This document shows, in pieces, positions 26,903-36,200 of a DNA stretch of 64,000 bases (positions within the stretch are counted from its first letter, which is position 1; each line of letters begins with the position of its first letter). Position numbers and translations under genes: made by a program. Where the stretch lies: assembly GCA_017525915.1 (NCBI GenBank), contig JAFXSC010000012.1:1-64000 (forward strand), given 5' to 3'. The notes below the pieces were generated by a model. That model saw nothing but the letters and a program-made list of their open reading frames with translations, searched no databases and was not told where the DNA came from. This DNA is from Ruminococcus sp. (GTDB lineage Bacteria; Bacillota; Clostridia; Oscillospirales; Ruminococcaceae).

Positions 26903-26941
26903 AAAAGCCTATGTTTAGCCAAAAACATAGGCTTTAATTTT
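26903..26941 (+). terminator. Ancestral tRNA-Ala terminator, now at the island's far end
   Basis: AAGCCTATGTTT / AAACATAGGCTT hairpin followed by TAATTTTTT, starting 5 bases after attR. A hairpin so close behind a tRNA 3' end is what one expects for the original tRNA-Ala terminator. The rest of the 26299-27057 gap is AT-rich with no gene. Confidence 0.7.
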
Positions 26942-27049
26942 TTATAATTTTGCTTTGAGCGGCAGAAAGTGCAATATTTCCGTTAGATTTCCGTTGCAGA
27001 TACCGGGGACTGCTTATTGCTGCCACAAATAACGAAGCAATCACACAAT

Positions 27050-27086
27050 GAAAAAAGGAGGCTCTCTGTCTGTCACGGAGAGCCTC
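27050..27086 (-). terminator. Terminator of the partner-switch/GGDEF operon
   Basis: GAGGCTCTC/GAGAGCCTC hairpin (27058-27086) followed on the minus strand by CTTTTTT. It lies 175 bp after the diguanylate cyclase gene, in a gap with no other feature. Confidence 0.75.
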
Positions 27087-27260
27087 AGTCTGTCAATAAA
27101 CCTATATTCGGGACGTTGAGGAAGCCGTCCACCTACAAATATATTTACTTAGAATAGCCGGAATGCAGGGGAGGATGCCCGCATCAGCCCTTGCTTGACA
27201 TTGCAAATAGTCATATTATTCAGTACACTTAATGGCATTGGCATTTACAGCAGCTTTTTC

Positions 27261-28448
27261 TTATGTATTCAGGTGTGAGGTCTGACCCTTTTCCTTGCGG
27301 GCTTTTTTGTCAAGATACATCTTAGCGTCCGACTGTTTGTAAAGCTCATCGTAGCTGAAACTGCCCTCGCCGTATTGCAGACCGAGCGCCATTACACAGT
27401 AAACGCCGCCCTCAGCGTTGAGCTTTTCAAGGGCATTCTCCCACTTGTCAGCGATAGCATTTGCCTCGTCTTCGGTAACATCAACAGCGACCATAATGTA
27501 CTCATCTCCGCCCATTCTGAAACCGAAAACCTTGTCCGAAACGACTGCGCGTATGCTTTTGGCTGCTTTGACGATAAGCTCATCACCGTATTCGTGACCG
27601 TAGGTATCGTTTATATGCTTAAGATTGTTCACGTCAAAATTGAATATTGCAATAGTTGAAGGATCGCCGAAATTGTCTGCCTTCATGGCAAGATACTTGC
27701 CCTTGTTGTAAAGACCGGTGAGCCTGTCGTGCTCGCTCTCATAGACTATTTTCTCACGCAGTATGCTGTTCTCGATGTACAGGCTCAGCACGTTGTAGGC
27801 TGAAATATCAAGGAGATTGTCAAGCTTCAGCGAGGGAGTGACCTTTGCGAAAACGCTGTACCTCCTGTCCTCAGTCTTTGACGATAAGAAACAGTGATAG
27901 CTGCCGTGTCTCTCGTTGCGTCTGAAAGCAAACAGCGCTTCCGTTTCATTGCTGTATTCAAGCCGTGACCTTGCAGTTGTGCCGATGTAAACGCTCTTTG
28001 TGATATAGCCGTCAGTCTCAGTGTACATCACAAGTTCCTTCGCGCTGCAATAGTCCGCAAGAACCGGCAGGAACGAATCGTATGAACCTGACATTATTTT
28101 CATTATCCTTGACTGGAAGTCCGAAATGTCCGCAACATTCTTGGTATATCCGAGAGTTTCCTTAACAAGCATCGAATACTCGGTAATGTCAGTGAAGTGG
28201 CAGCACACATAGTTTTTGCCCTCGTATTCTATGACCATACGGCGCACTTTTAAATTGACACGCTGCTCGATGTCGAGAAACTCCCATTCGTCCGCATCAT
28301 CGTGACCGGAGTTCATATCCTCCAGAATATCGTCAGTTGAATATGGAAAAAATTCGCTTTTCCAGACAAGCTTTCCGTCAATATCCGTCACTATGATATG
28401 CTCTTTTTCGAGTGCAAAAAAGCTGCTGATAATATTGTCGATAAACAT
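27261..28448 (-). CDS. Diguanylate cyclase (GGDEF) of the partner-switch operon
   Basis: 395 aa from the ATG, with GAGGTG six bases upstream; a GTG three codons earlier overlaps that site. The N-terminal part (about 1-210) shows a PAS-like beginning (LEKEHIIVTDIDGKLVWKSEFF) and a less clear second sensor region. The C-terminal GGDEF domain has DVNNLKHINDTYGHEYGDE and the active site FRMGGDEYIMV, so cyclase activity is expected. No transmembrane segment, so it should be cytosolic. It is the last gene of the STAS-phosphatase-kinase operon (10-nt gap), suggesting c-di-GMP production is under or beside partner-switch control. Confidence 0.92.
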   Translation of the reverse strand: MFIDNIISSFFALEKEHIIVTDIDGKLVWKSEFFPYSTDDILEDMNSGHDDADEWEFLDIEQRVNLKVRRMVIEYEGKNYVCCHFTDITEYSMLVKETLGYTKNVADISDFQSRIMKIMSGSYDSFLPVLADYCSAKELVMYTETDGYITKSVYIGTTARSRLEYSNETEALFAFRRNERHGSYHCFLSSKTEDRRYSVFAKVTPSLKLDNLLDISAYNVLSLYIENSILREKIVYESEHDRLTGLYNKGKYLAMKADNFGDPSTIAIFNFDVNNLKHINDTYGHEYGDELIVKAAKSIRAVVSDKVFGFRMGGDEYIMVAVDVTEDEANAIADKWENALEKLNAEGGVYCVMALGLQYGEGSFSYDELYKQSDAKMYLDKKARKEKGQTSHLNT

Positions 28449-28458
28449 TGCCTGCACC

Positions 28459-28872
28459 TCATTTACTGCAATTTTTCCTGATAGTCAGGATATTTTTTCC
28501 GTCCTTGTACTCATAACTCACAAAGTCCATACTCTTTTTGACTATAAGAAGACCAAGACCGCCTATCGGTCTGTCCTCAAGAGGGAGAGAAGTGTCAGGA
28601 TCCTCATTTGCAAGGGGATCGTACTGTTTTCCGTTGTCAATGAAAGTCACCTCGACCGTCAGCGGTTCATTCAGCACATCGACACGGACCGTTGCATATC
28701 CAACGTCAGGCTTGTAGGCATAATGCACGATATTGGTGATAAGTTCATCTACCGCAACATCAATAGCCACCTTTTCTCTCATTCCGCAGCCGTATTCTTC
28801 AAGCTGTTCATCGACAAAATCAATGACAGTATCAACATTTTCAGGTGTAGCTATAATTGTAAGCTCTTTCAT
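28459..28872 (-). CDS. Anti-sigma-factor-type serine kinase (RsbW/SpoIIAB-like ATPase)
   Basis: 137 aa from MKELTIIATPENV, behind GGAGG at ideal spacing. GHKL ATPase fold: N box VAVDELITNIVHYAY, G1-like VTFIDNGKQYDPL, G2 RPIGGLGLLIVKKSMD. Such proteins phosphorylate a STAS antagonist and bind a sigma factor or another output protein. One base separates it from the phosphatase gene. No sigma factor is encoded nearby, so its bound target is open. Confidence 0.9.
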   Translation of the reverse strand: MKELTIIATPENVDTVIDFVDEQLEEYGCGMREKVAIDVAVDELITNIVHYAYKPDVGYATVRVDVLNEPLTVEVTFIDNGKQYDPLANEDPDTSLPLEDRPIGGLGLLIVKKSMDFVSYEYKDGKNILTIRKNCSK

Positions 28873-28873
28873 A

Positions 28874-30814
28874 TCACACGCCTCCAAGATACCTTATGCA
28901 GAGCATAGTAATGTCATCTGATTGTTCAGCGTCCGCTGTAAATCTGTTCACATCTGCTGTCACAGCATTGCATATCTCAGCTGCGGCGCAGTTCTCATCG
29001 TTTGTGTCAGGAATATTTTCCCCGAAAGAAAGCTGTTCTTTCAGTCTTGTTTCGCCGTATAGCTCCTCGTCCTTGTTCATAGCCTCGGTAACGCCGTCAG
29101 TGTAAAGGTAGAGAATATCTCCTTTATGCAGCTGAACAGTATGCTCCTGATACTTCATACCCTCCATTAATGCAAGCATAAGACCGGGCTTGAGAGAAAG
29201 GTACTCAGCCTTTCCGTTATGTATCAGTACGGGCGGATTGTGACCTCCGTTAGCCGCACGGACCATTCCTGTATTAAGATCAAGGTAGCCGAGCCAGACC
29301 GTAACGAACATCTCAGCATCGTTGCCTTCACAGAGCTTATCATTAGCGGCAGCCAATACCTCTGACGGTGACAGACCGCTTCCGGCAAGGCTTTTTATCA
29401 CAGCCTTGGCGGTCATCATAAACATTGCGCCCGGGATACTCTTTCCGGAAACATCAGCTATCAGAAAGCCGAGAGTATCACCATTCAGCATAAAGAAATC
29501 GTAGAAGTCTCCGCCGACTTCCTTTGCAGCCTTCATGCTTGCGTAAAGCTCAAATTCAGTTCTGTCAGGGAACGGCGGAAATACTGACGGCAGTGCAGAG
29601 CTTTGTATCGCCTTTGCAACTTCAAGATCAGCATCGATGCGGGCAGCCGCCTCAGCGATATACTCTTTCAGCTTGTCAACAGTTGTGTTAATATCTGTGG
29701 ACAGTGCGTCAAATTCCTGAGTATCACGCACCTCGACCCTTTCATCGAGGTTGCCGCTCGTGATCTCGGCAAGTGAAGCATTGACAGCACTCAGCTTCTT
29801 CACAACAGTACGCTTTATCAGCAGTCTCACCGTAAAGAACAGTACGGTGAATATCACCAGTTCAACAATGATCAGGAACTTCATCATCGTATCCACCGTG
29901 GAAAGTGCCTCATCAACCGGATACAGACTGTATACGAACAGATAATTGCTTACAGATGAGACCGTATAGTAATATTCCTTGCCCCAGAATGTTCCCTTGC
30001 CCTGTATGTAGGACATCTCATCTTCGTTTTCACCAATATTCTGTGATGTGTGGATAGTTTCAACAGTGACGCGGCTGCTGTCCTCACTGAAGAACTCGTC
30101 TATGAGTTCAGAGTGGGGGATCTCGGATAAGAATTCCGCATCGGTGCTTGCTGAGGTAAGTACACGTTTGGTCTGGTCTGCAAGAACGATAAATCCGTTC
30201 TGTCCGATATGTCTGTTTGTTGCTTCTTCCGCGCCCTGGATTATCATTGTTACATTATACTCTTCCGGATCGACACCCATAAACAGAAAACCGCATTTTT
30301 TAGGTATCGAAAGAACGCAGTAGTACAGCTCTGTTTTTCCGTCAAGGTCAAGTGCAGGCTTCTGTGTCATACCTCCGCTTGAATACTCATCCTTGTATCT
30401 GCCAAACTTATAATAGGCATCTATGAGTTCATCTATCTCCGGTATTTCACGGAGGCTACGTCCTATGTATTCCTCAGAGCCGGCAGCGGTGATCGTTCCG
30501 TTATCATCGGTGAGATAAACGAATGGCACTGCTGACTGGAGGAGTTTATCTTTCAGGTCTCCGTTTTCATAGTCCTGATAATACTGAACCATATCCGGAT
30601 TCTGGGTATAATACTCACCTGTCTTTGAATAGATCTCTTCCGAAACGTCAAAGGCGTTCTGCTTAACGAGCTCAAAAGCACTGTTTCTGGCAGACGTATA
30701 GAGAATTGCAAACGAAAACGCACACGAAATAACAAACGCTGCAATGACAGCGACGAGCAGTTTCAGAGTTATCACCCATGATATGCTCCTGCTTTTCTTC
30801 ATAGTTTTTCCCAT
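28874..30814 (-). CDS. Membrane PP2C-type serine phosphatase (RsbU/SpoIIE family) with sensor and HAMP
   Basis: 646 aa. TM1 (about 12-35), an extracellular dCache-like sensor of about 275 residues, TM2 (MMKFLIIVELVIFTVLFFTVRLL), a HAMP stretch with a coiled segment, and a SpoIIE-type PP2C domain from about residue 395. The PP2C domain includes AKAIQSSALPSVFPPF, EVGGDFYDFF and FLIADVSGKSIPGAMFM with metal-binding Asp residues, and LYLYTDGVTEAMN. It should dephosphorylate the STAS protein in response to an outside signal. The start overlaps the STAS stop (TAATG); an ATG four codons later is the alternative. Confidence 0.93.
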   Translation of the reverse strand: MGKTMKKSRSISWVITLKLLVAVIAAFVISCAFSFAILYTSARNSAFELVKQNAFDVSEEIYSKTGEYYTQNPDMVQYYQDYENGDLKDKLLQSAVPFVYLTDDNGTITAAGSEEYIGRSLREIPEIDELIDAYYKFGRYKDEYSSGGMTQKPALDLDGKTELYYCVLSIPKKCGFLFMGVDPEEYNVTMIIQGAEEATNRHIGQNGFIVLADQTKRVLTSASTDAEFLSEIPHSELIDEFFSEDSSRVTVETIHTSQNIGENEDEMSYIQGKGTFWGKEYYYTVSSVSNYLFVYSLYPVDEALSTVDTMMKFLIIVELVIFTVLFFTVRLLIKRTVVKKLSAVNASLAEITSGNLDERVEVRDTQEFDALSTDINTTVDKLKEYIAEAAARIDADLEVAKAIQSSALPSVFPPFPDRTEFELYASMKAAKEVGGDFYDFFMLNGDTLGFLIADVSGKSIPGAMFMMTAKAVIKSLAGSGLSPSEVLAAANDKLCEGNDAEMFVTVWLGYLDLNTGMVRAANGGHNPPVLIHNGKAEYLSLKPGLMLALMEGMKYQEHTVQLHKGDILYLYTDGVTEAMNKDEELYGETRLKEQLSFGENIPDTNDENCAAAEICNAVTADVNRFTADAEQSDDITMLCIRYLGGV

Positions 30815-31116
30815 TATACAGGTTCAATATCAAGCACATCAGCCATTCCCGTGAACGTGAACACGTCCATGACCGGCTGAGAAACATTGATTATCTTCAT
30901 ACTGCCCTGCTTACGCATAACCTTTGCAGCGGACATAATGACACGAAGTCCGGCTGAAGCCATATATTCAAGCTGTTCAAAGTCGAAGACAAGCTCTGTT
31001 ATTCCTGAGATATTGCTTTTTACAGCAGCTTCAAGCTCAGGGGCAGCGGTCGAGCCAAGCTTGCCCTCTGCTGAAATGACAAGCTTTGAGCCGTCCTTGT
31101 TTGTGTTTACTGTCAT
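30814..31116 (-). CDS. STAS-domain anti-anti-sigma factor
   Basis: 100 aa single STAS domain (RsbV/SpoIIAA type). The switch serine lies in FEQLEYMASAGLRVIM. Its phosphorylation by the RsbW-like kinase and dephosphorylation by the RsbU-like phosphatase of the same operon should set the output. First gene of the operon, with GAAAGGA upstream. Confidence 0.92.
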   Translation of the reverse strand: MTVNTNKDGSKLVISAEGKLGSTAAPELEAAVKSNISGITELVFDFEQLEYMASAGLRVIMSAAKVMRKQGSMKIINVSQPVMDVFTFTGMADVLDIEPV

Positions 31117-31171
31117 AGTTTCACAGTCCTTTCAATTCCAATTTTACAGCAGTATTGATTGAATAGGGGAA

Positions 31172-31206
31172 TAACTGCCATAGTTCTTACTCTCAGCCTT
31201 TAGCCT
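31172..31206. repeat. Short dispersed repeat, CAGCCTTTAGCC type
   Basis: CTTACTCTCAGCCTTTAGCCTTTGGCTGACGG in the leader of the STAS operon resembles the CAGCCTTCAGCCTTTAGC stretch at 59290-59325. Non-coding. Confidence 0.4.
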
Positions 31207-31263
31207 TTGGCTGACGGCATCATATTGATCTCTTCTCTGATCCGATAAAGCATGGTTTATAGT

Positions 31264-31292
31264 ATTATACCACGTTTTGGCGGAATTTTCAA
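31264..31292 (-). promoter_or_regulatory. Promoter of the partner-switch/GGDEF operon
   Basis: On the minus strand TTGAAA (31287-31292) and TATAAT (31264-31269) with 17 bp between, giving a leader of about 145 nt before the STAS gene. Confidence 0.75.
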
Positions 31293-31312
31293 GTGCGCCG
31301 GAGCAAGTGAGC

Positions 31313-31375
31313 GGTAAGCAGTGCATAGTTATTAGCTGCCGGCAGCTTTATTGGATACGTCCGCATAAGCATCAA
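31313..31375. repeat. Dispersed repeat, AGTGCATAGTTATTAGC type
   Basis: GCAGTGCATAGTTATTAGCTGCCGGCAGC followed by GTCCGCATAAGC. It resembles pieces at 7835-7895, 42001-42034 and 50776-50835. A CCCCTGGC/GCCAGGGG hairpin (31447-31465) lies further on; the rest of 31293-31474 shows nothing recognisable. Confidence 0.45.
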
Positions 31376-31474
31376 TTGCAGCAGATATTTTAACTATTAT
31401 ATCACTGGAGGTTTTACTTTTCCACTCATAGCTAAAGCTTTTTGAACCCCTGGCAGAGCCAGGGGGGGTCGAGA

Positions 31475-31517
31475 TACAAAAAGTCCTCACAGCCGAAGCT
31501 ATGAGGACTCTGTTTTT
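31475..31517. terminator. Bidirectional terminator next to the trkA remnant
   Basis: AGTCCTCA (31482-31489) pairs with TGAGGACT (31502-31509), with an inner AGC-CGAA-GCT stem-loop, A-run on one side and T-run on the other. A partly decayed copy of the same core lies at 26681-26702 in the island's right part. Confidence 0.75.
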
Positions 31518-32154
31518 TATAATGCTTTTTGAATATCTTTCATATTTCCAAGAATAAGCATAGCATCATCAGAATTCAGCACCATATCAGGTGTAGGAAG
31601 AACCAGCTGATCCTTAATTCGCACTGCGATTACATTCAGATTGTGCTTTTTTCGTATGTCAAGCTCGGCTATCGACTTGCCGCACCATGCTTTCGGCACA
31701 CAGACCTCATAGATATTAAGATCATGATCAAGCTGTAATACATCAAGAATATCGTCTGAGGCTTCCTTTGTTGCAAGCCTTATAGCGGTATGCTTTTCCG
31801 GATATACAGTTTCGTCAGCTCCGTTACGAAGGAGAAATTTCTCCTGCACATCGTTCTGAGCCCGGGAAATTACTTTTTTAGCTCCGAGATCTTTCAGTAA
31901 AGCAGTGGTTTCAAGTGAATCCTGAAAACTGTCACTTATCGTAACCATACATACATCAAAATCACGGATCCCGAGCGAGCTCATAAAATCTGCATTTGTA
32001 CTGTCGCCTATCTGAGCGTTTGTTACATACGGCAATATTGCATTTACACGTTCCTCATTGCTGTCAATTGCCATTATCTCACAGCGAGCTGTGACATACG
32101 CTTCGCTATATGTATACCAAACTGACCTGCACCGATTATCAAAACTGATTTCAT
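31517..32154 (-). pseudogene. TrkA-type potassium-uptake regulatory protein, frameshifted
   Basis: The minus strand from ATG 32154 (AAGGAG upstream) reads MKSVLIIGAGQFGIHIAKRM, the Rossmann NAD-binding start of TrkA/KtrA, then hits a stop after 26 codons. One missing base near 32085 would join it to the 185-aa frame EIMAIDSNEERVNAILP...DFMSSLGI, which continues through the RCK-N and RCK-C domains to 31517. Full length would be about 211 aa, normal for KtrA. With its partner trkH truncated, true decay is more likely than a sequencing error, but the latter cannot be excluded. Confidence 0.85.
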
Positions 32155-32175
32155 ATTTCTTCTCCTTTATAATTA

Positions 32176-32911
32176 TTATCCGACAGCGACTTTTTCTTGT
32201 GGAAGTCTTGAGATGTCATTATTTGACGCGAATGCAGCATATATCAGCGTCAGGCCGCCCACTCTTCCTGCAAACATAAGTATCATAAGAATAATATGCG
32301 AAGATAAAGAGAGCGAAGTGGTGATCCCGAGTGTCAGTCCTGCCGTTCCGAGTGCAGAACCTGTTTCAAACAAGCAGCTTGTAATCGGCAGGGATTCTAT
32401 AATACTTACCGCGATGCCTGTTGAAAGGAAAAGTGAGATATACATAAACAGTATGGCACCTGCGGTATGGATAGTGTCAGTGGGTATCCGGCGCTTAAAG
32501 CATTCGACATCGTTCTTCCGTCTGTAAACACTCAATGCCGAGAGATACAATACAGCTACGGTCGAAGTCTTCATACCTCCGGCAGTTGAACCGGAACATC
32601 CGCCTATAAGCATAAGTACAGTCATAAGCATCGCACTTGGTTCACTCATAACGGAAAAGTCAGCGGTATTGAAGCCTGCCGTTCTTGTTGTTACGGACTG
32701 GAATGAAGAATGAAGCATCCGCTCTTTCAACGGTTCATCTGAGTATTCTGCAAAAAAGAAGAATATAGCAGGCAGAATCAACAGTATCGCCGTTGTGAAG
32801 AGCACGATCTTAGTCTGTAAACGATACTTTTTGAAATGATGACGATGCTGAATAACATCATCCCATGTCAGGAAACCGATACCGCCGGTTATGATAAGCA
32901 GCGGTCGCATA
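32176..32911 (-). pseudogene. TrkH/KtrB potassium-transporter subunit, 5'-truncated
   Basis: The frame contains the last 240 or so residues of TrkH/KtrB: RPLLIITGGIGFLTWDDVIQ, the selectivity-type loop SVTTRTAGFNTADFS, LIGGCSGSTAGGMKTSTVAVL, and the last pore repeat FETGSALGTAGLTLGIT. Family members are about 440-480 aa, so the N-terminal half is missing. Homology stops at about 32907, just inside a 12-bp perfect hairpin (32917-32946). Lies 21 bases before the frameshifted trkA in the same direction. Confidence 0.85.
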
Positions 32912-32916
32912 ACAAG

Positions 32917-32946
32917 AATAAGGCTCTCTGCACGGAGAGCCTTATT
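32917..32946. terminator. Hairpin at the trkH truncation point
   Basis: AATAAGGCTCTC/GAGAGCCTTATT, perfect 12-bp stem with 6-nt loop. It marks where trkH similarity ends and resembles the GGCTCTC/GAGAGCC terminator at 27058-27086. Confidence 0.6.
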
Positions 32947-32993
32947 GCTTCTACACTTTGTTTGCGTTGTTACAGAGCTTTGATCCTGCAAAA

Positions 32994-33032
32994 AACAGCC
33001 GATGGACTATTTAAAGTTCATCGGCTGTTTCA
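32994..33032 (-). terminator. Terminator after the 32-aa peptide gene
   Basis: AACAGCCGATG / CATCGGCTGTT hairpin directly following the peptide's stop codon on the minus strand. The T-run is weak, so it may also act as an RNA-protecting end. Confidence 0.65.
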
Positions 33033-33033
33033 A

Positions 33034-33132
33034 TCACTTTAATTTGTCGTCTTCAAGAAGAGTGGAAGTAGCTATCACATCTTCTGAATCAAATGCGATT
33101 ATCTGTATTTCCGGTGAAGTATATTTTTCCAT
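33034..33132 (-). CDS. Small peptide, EDVIxTS family (32 aa)
   Basis: 32 codons from ATG 33132 with AAGGA nine bases upstream. The sequence begins MEKYTSPEIQIIAF and continues DSEDVIATS with a short charged tail LLEDDKLK. The first 23 residues match the 41-aa peptide at 19746-19871 in pattern, while the tails differ. It lies 69 bases after the stop of the giant surface protein gene on the same strand and just before a hairpin, so it is probably co-transcribed with it. No Cys and no signal peptide. A conserved head with a variable tail is the layout of leader/core precursor peptides, but no modification enzyme is adjacent; the function is unknown. Confidence 0.72.
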   Translation of the reverse strand: MEKYTSPEIQIIAFDSEDVIATSTLLEDDKLK

Positions 33133-33201
33133 TGGTGATATTCCTTTCTTGACGGATTCAATAACGTTCAACGTCCGCAGAATAATGCGGAGCTCCTCCA
33201 C

Positions 33202-36200
33202 TTACCAGTTGTTAGAAGGCTGATAGATGACCGGATCTACTTCCTGATGCTTATCTTTGTACGCCTGCACAGCTTCGCCATATTTTACGATAGCAGTTGC
33301 CACATTTCTGAGATCATCGTTCTGTGTAGAAGCTATCATTCTCTTTGCATAAGTGAAGACGCCGTACTTTATCTCTGCATAATCATCAGGATCAGAAACG
33401 GACTCTGCTCGCACCACTGGCATCTGGCAGAACTGTGTCGGCAAAATGCCCCTGAAGCATACAGTACATACATTGCCGTTCTGCACCGCTTTGGCAGTGG
33501 TACCATTAACTGTGAAGCGATAGTCCTTCTTGGATTTACCGTCAGCGATCTCGAACTTCACGATCAAAGTGATGTATGAAGAGATCGAGAGGTTTGCAGT
33601 GACGGCTTCGACAGTAGTTCCGTTATTATTAATAACTGCATCATACTCTTCTCCGACATTCACTGCTACATTGCCGAGAGGCATACCGAGCTGATTGTTA
33701 ATGCACTTTTCATCCGGTTCTCCGGCATACTTCTGAAGATATCCGGCGTAATTCATAACCGCCTTTACCAGATCAACAGTCTCCTCATCGAGCGAATCGT
33801 TCTTCAGCAGCTCTTCAAAATAAGTCCTGAGACTGTAATTGAGCACTGAACCGCTCCTTCCGTCAGAGTAGCTGATCTGAGCCGTTACGGACGTTGAAAC
33901 GTTAACAAGGTCTATCTTGCAGCTGAATGAGTACAGATTGCCTTCAGTCCTGATCGCATCAGACAGTTTTACAGTCTGAACGCTGCCGTCCTCAAAAGTG
34001 AACTTCATTTCTGCATTCTTGTCGCTGATTGCAGAAGGACTGAGAGATACCAAGAGGTTAAGCTTATATTCGCTGTCAATAGTAACGCTTGCAAATGTAA
34101 ATGCGTCGCGGCCGTTCTTCAGTTCTCCGCACAATTTGCATATTCCATGCGAGTTGAATTCATGATGAATGTCTGCATAGTAAATATGTGCGCCTGCTTC
34201 TGCACCGGCAGTAAAGGGCTCAAACGGAGTATCGTGATACTCGTCAGCGTACCAGCCGTTTATCGGGCAAGAATCATTTCCTATATCGGGCAGAGAATCA
34301 ATATTGGTTCCGGGGCTGACCTGAATGAGCTCAGTTCTGCCCTCCCAGTAATTCAGAAGGATGTTTACTTTAAGGTCATGCTCAGTTTCGCTGTAATCAC
34401 AGATCTCGCCCTCAGCAACGAACGAACAGCCTTCCTTGACAGTGGTATGTGTACCGGGTGCAATGATAACTGTGATGAAATCCGGAATAGTTACGTTTGT
34501 GGTTATGCTGATATTTCCGAACAGAGTCATTGTAGTGGGCTCACCGGCTGCTGCTGCATCAGCAATAGCACCTCTTACGTCCTGATAGCATTCGCCGTTT
34601 GCAAGCATAGCCGTTGCAGAACTATGAATATTCTTTGCATTAATGAGCTGACCGCATTCTTTGCAGACGCGTACAGCGGTACCATTTTCTCCGTTTGCCG
34701 GAACGTCCAGCACATACCAGTCGCCGGAACAATCATGAGACTCGAAACTGTGTATCGGGTAATCAATGACATAGCCGTCGTCATATTCAATATGCACTAA
34801 AGCATCTCTGTTTCCTTCCAGTGCTTCGATTGAAAGAACTGCATCTCCGGTGACGCAAATTGAGCCGTCCTCATATGTCTCAAACTCGCCCTCAATAACG
34901 CCGATATTAAAACCACTGTTCTTGGCGTTGAAGAAGGTTTCTCCTTCAATGCTCCTGAGTTCTACTCTTGCTGTGATCGAGTCAGACGTCTGATGAAGTA
35001 CAGCGATACACTCGCCGTTAATGTTGTATGCATTATCATAAGAACCGGACATTCCGCAGTAGCTCCAGACACTCATAAGGAATCTTGCATAGTCGGAAAG
35101 CTCTTCCGGGTCGAGGTCTGTGCCAAAGTCGCTGATAAGGTGTTTTTCGGCACCGACGGTCTGATAAACGTCATCTCCATTACAATTCCTGAGTGCGAAG
35201 CTGAGCGCCTCCTTATCCATTGCGCGGAAATAGTGGCTGGTGTTCTTCTGATTCAGTTCATTGGGAACATCACCGACTATAAGTTCATACGGGATTTTAG
35301 TGTCGGAACCTGTCAGAGTGACTGCCGGTGTTCTCTCCAGAATGCTGTAATACGGGAGATCGCAGAGAAATGCGTTATAGAGATCCGAGCAGAATTTAAC
35401 TGTCTTCAGCCACGGAGTTGAACCTAATGCACTTGTCAGAACGGTAACGTAAGATTGATTATTCATGCGTGCAATTTCCTTCATGAAGAATTCTTTGCAG
35501 ACATCGTTGACATCGAATGTGATCTGAACGCTTTCACCAGGCAGGATATTAGGAATGTGGACAAGCTGCTCACCGTTAACGCACTTGACCATCCTGCTAG
35601 TTACAATGTCATAAGAAGTACCGCCGGCGTTGATGTAACGGACAGTAACAGTTCCCTGTTCGATATCCCTGAGCTTGTAATCAAGATCATAAATAGGCTT
35701 GTCAGATACATTTTTTAAGATAATATCTATCGGATACTGCTCTTCAAGGGAAGCAGAACCCGGAAGCTCGACGTTCATTTTCAGTGCATCAGCTGCATAG
35801 ACGTGCAGGTCGTCTTTACAGTTGAAGGGATACGAGAACTCGTCGCCTTGATATACACCGCTCAAAAGTACGCCGATATTGTAGGTACCGGTCTTATCAG
35901 CTCTGAGATACCAGTGAATATCAGATACAGCAGACGGAGCAAGATCAGCCAGTTCCTGTGTCTGTTCGCTGTTGCAGAGAGTGAGACCATCGGGAACATC
36001 AAGGACCGCCTTGCAGTCCTCAAGTGTTTGATTGTTCTTATTTATAACGATGAACTGGACATCATAGAATTCTTTGAGCCACTTTGATTCACCGTAGGTG
36101 ACGATGTACATTTCTACGTCTTCGTTCTCACAGCGGCTGACACTCGCTCCGAGCTCCGGAATGTAGACCGGCTCACTCGGATGATATGAATGCGGATCTG

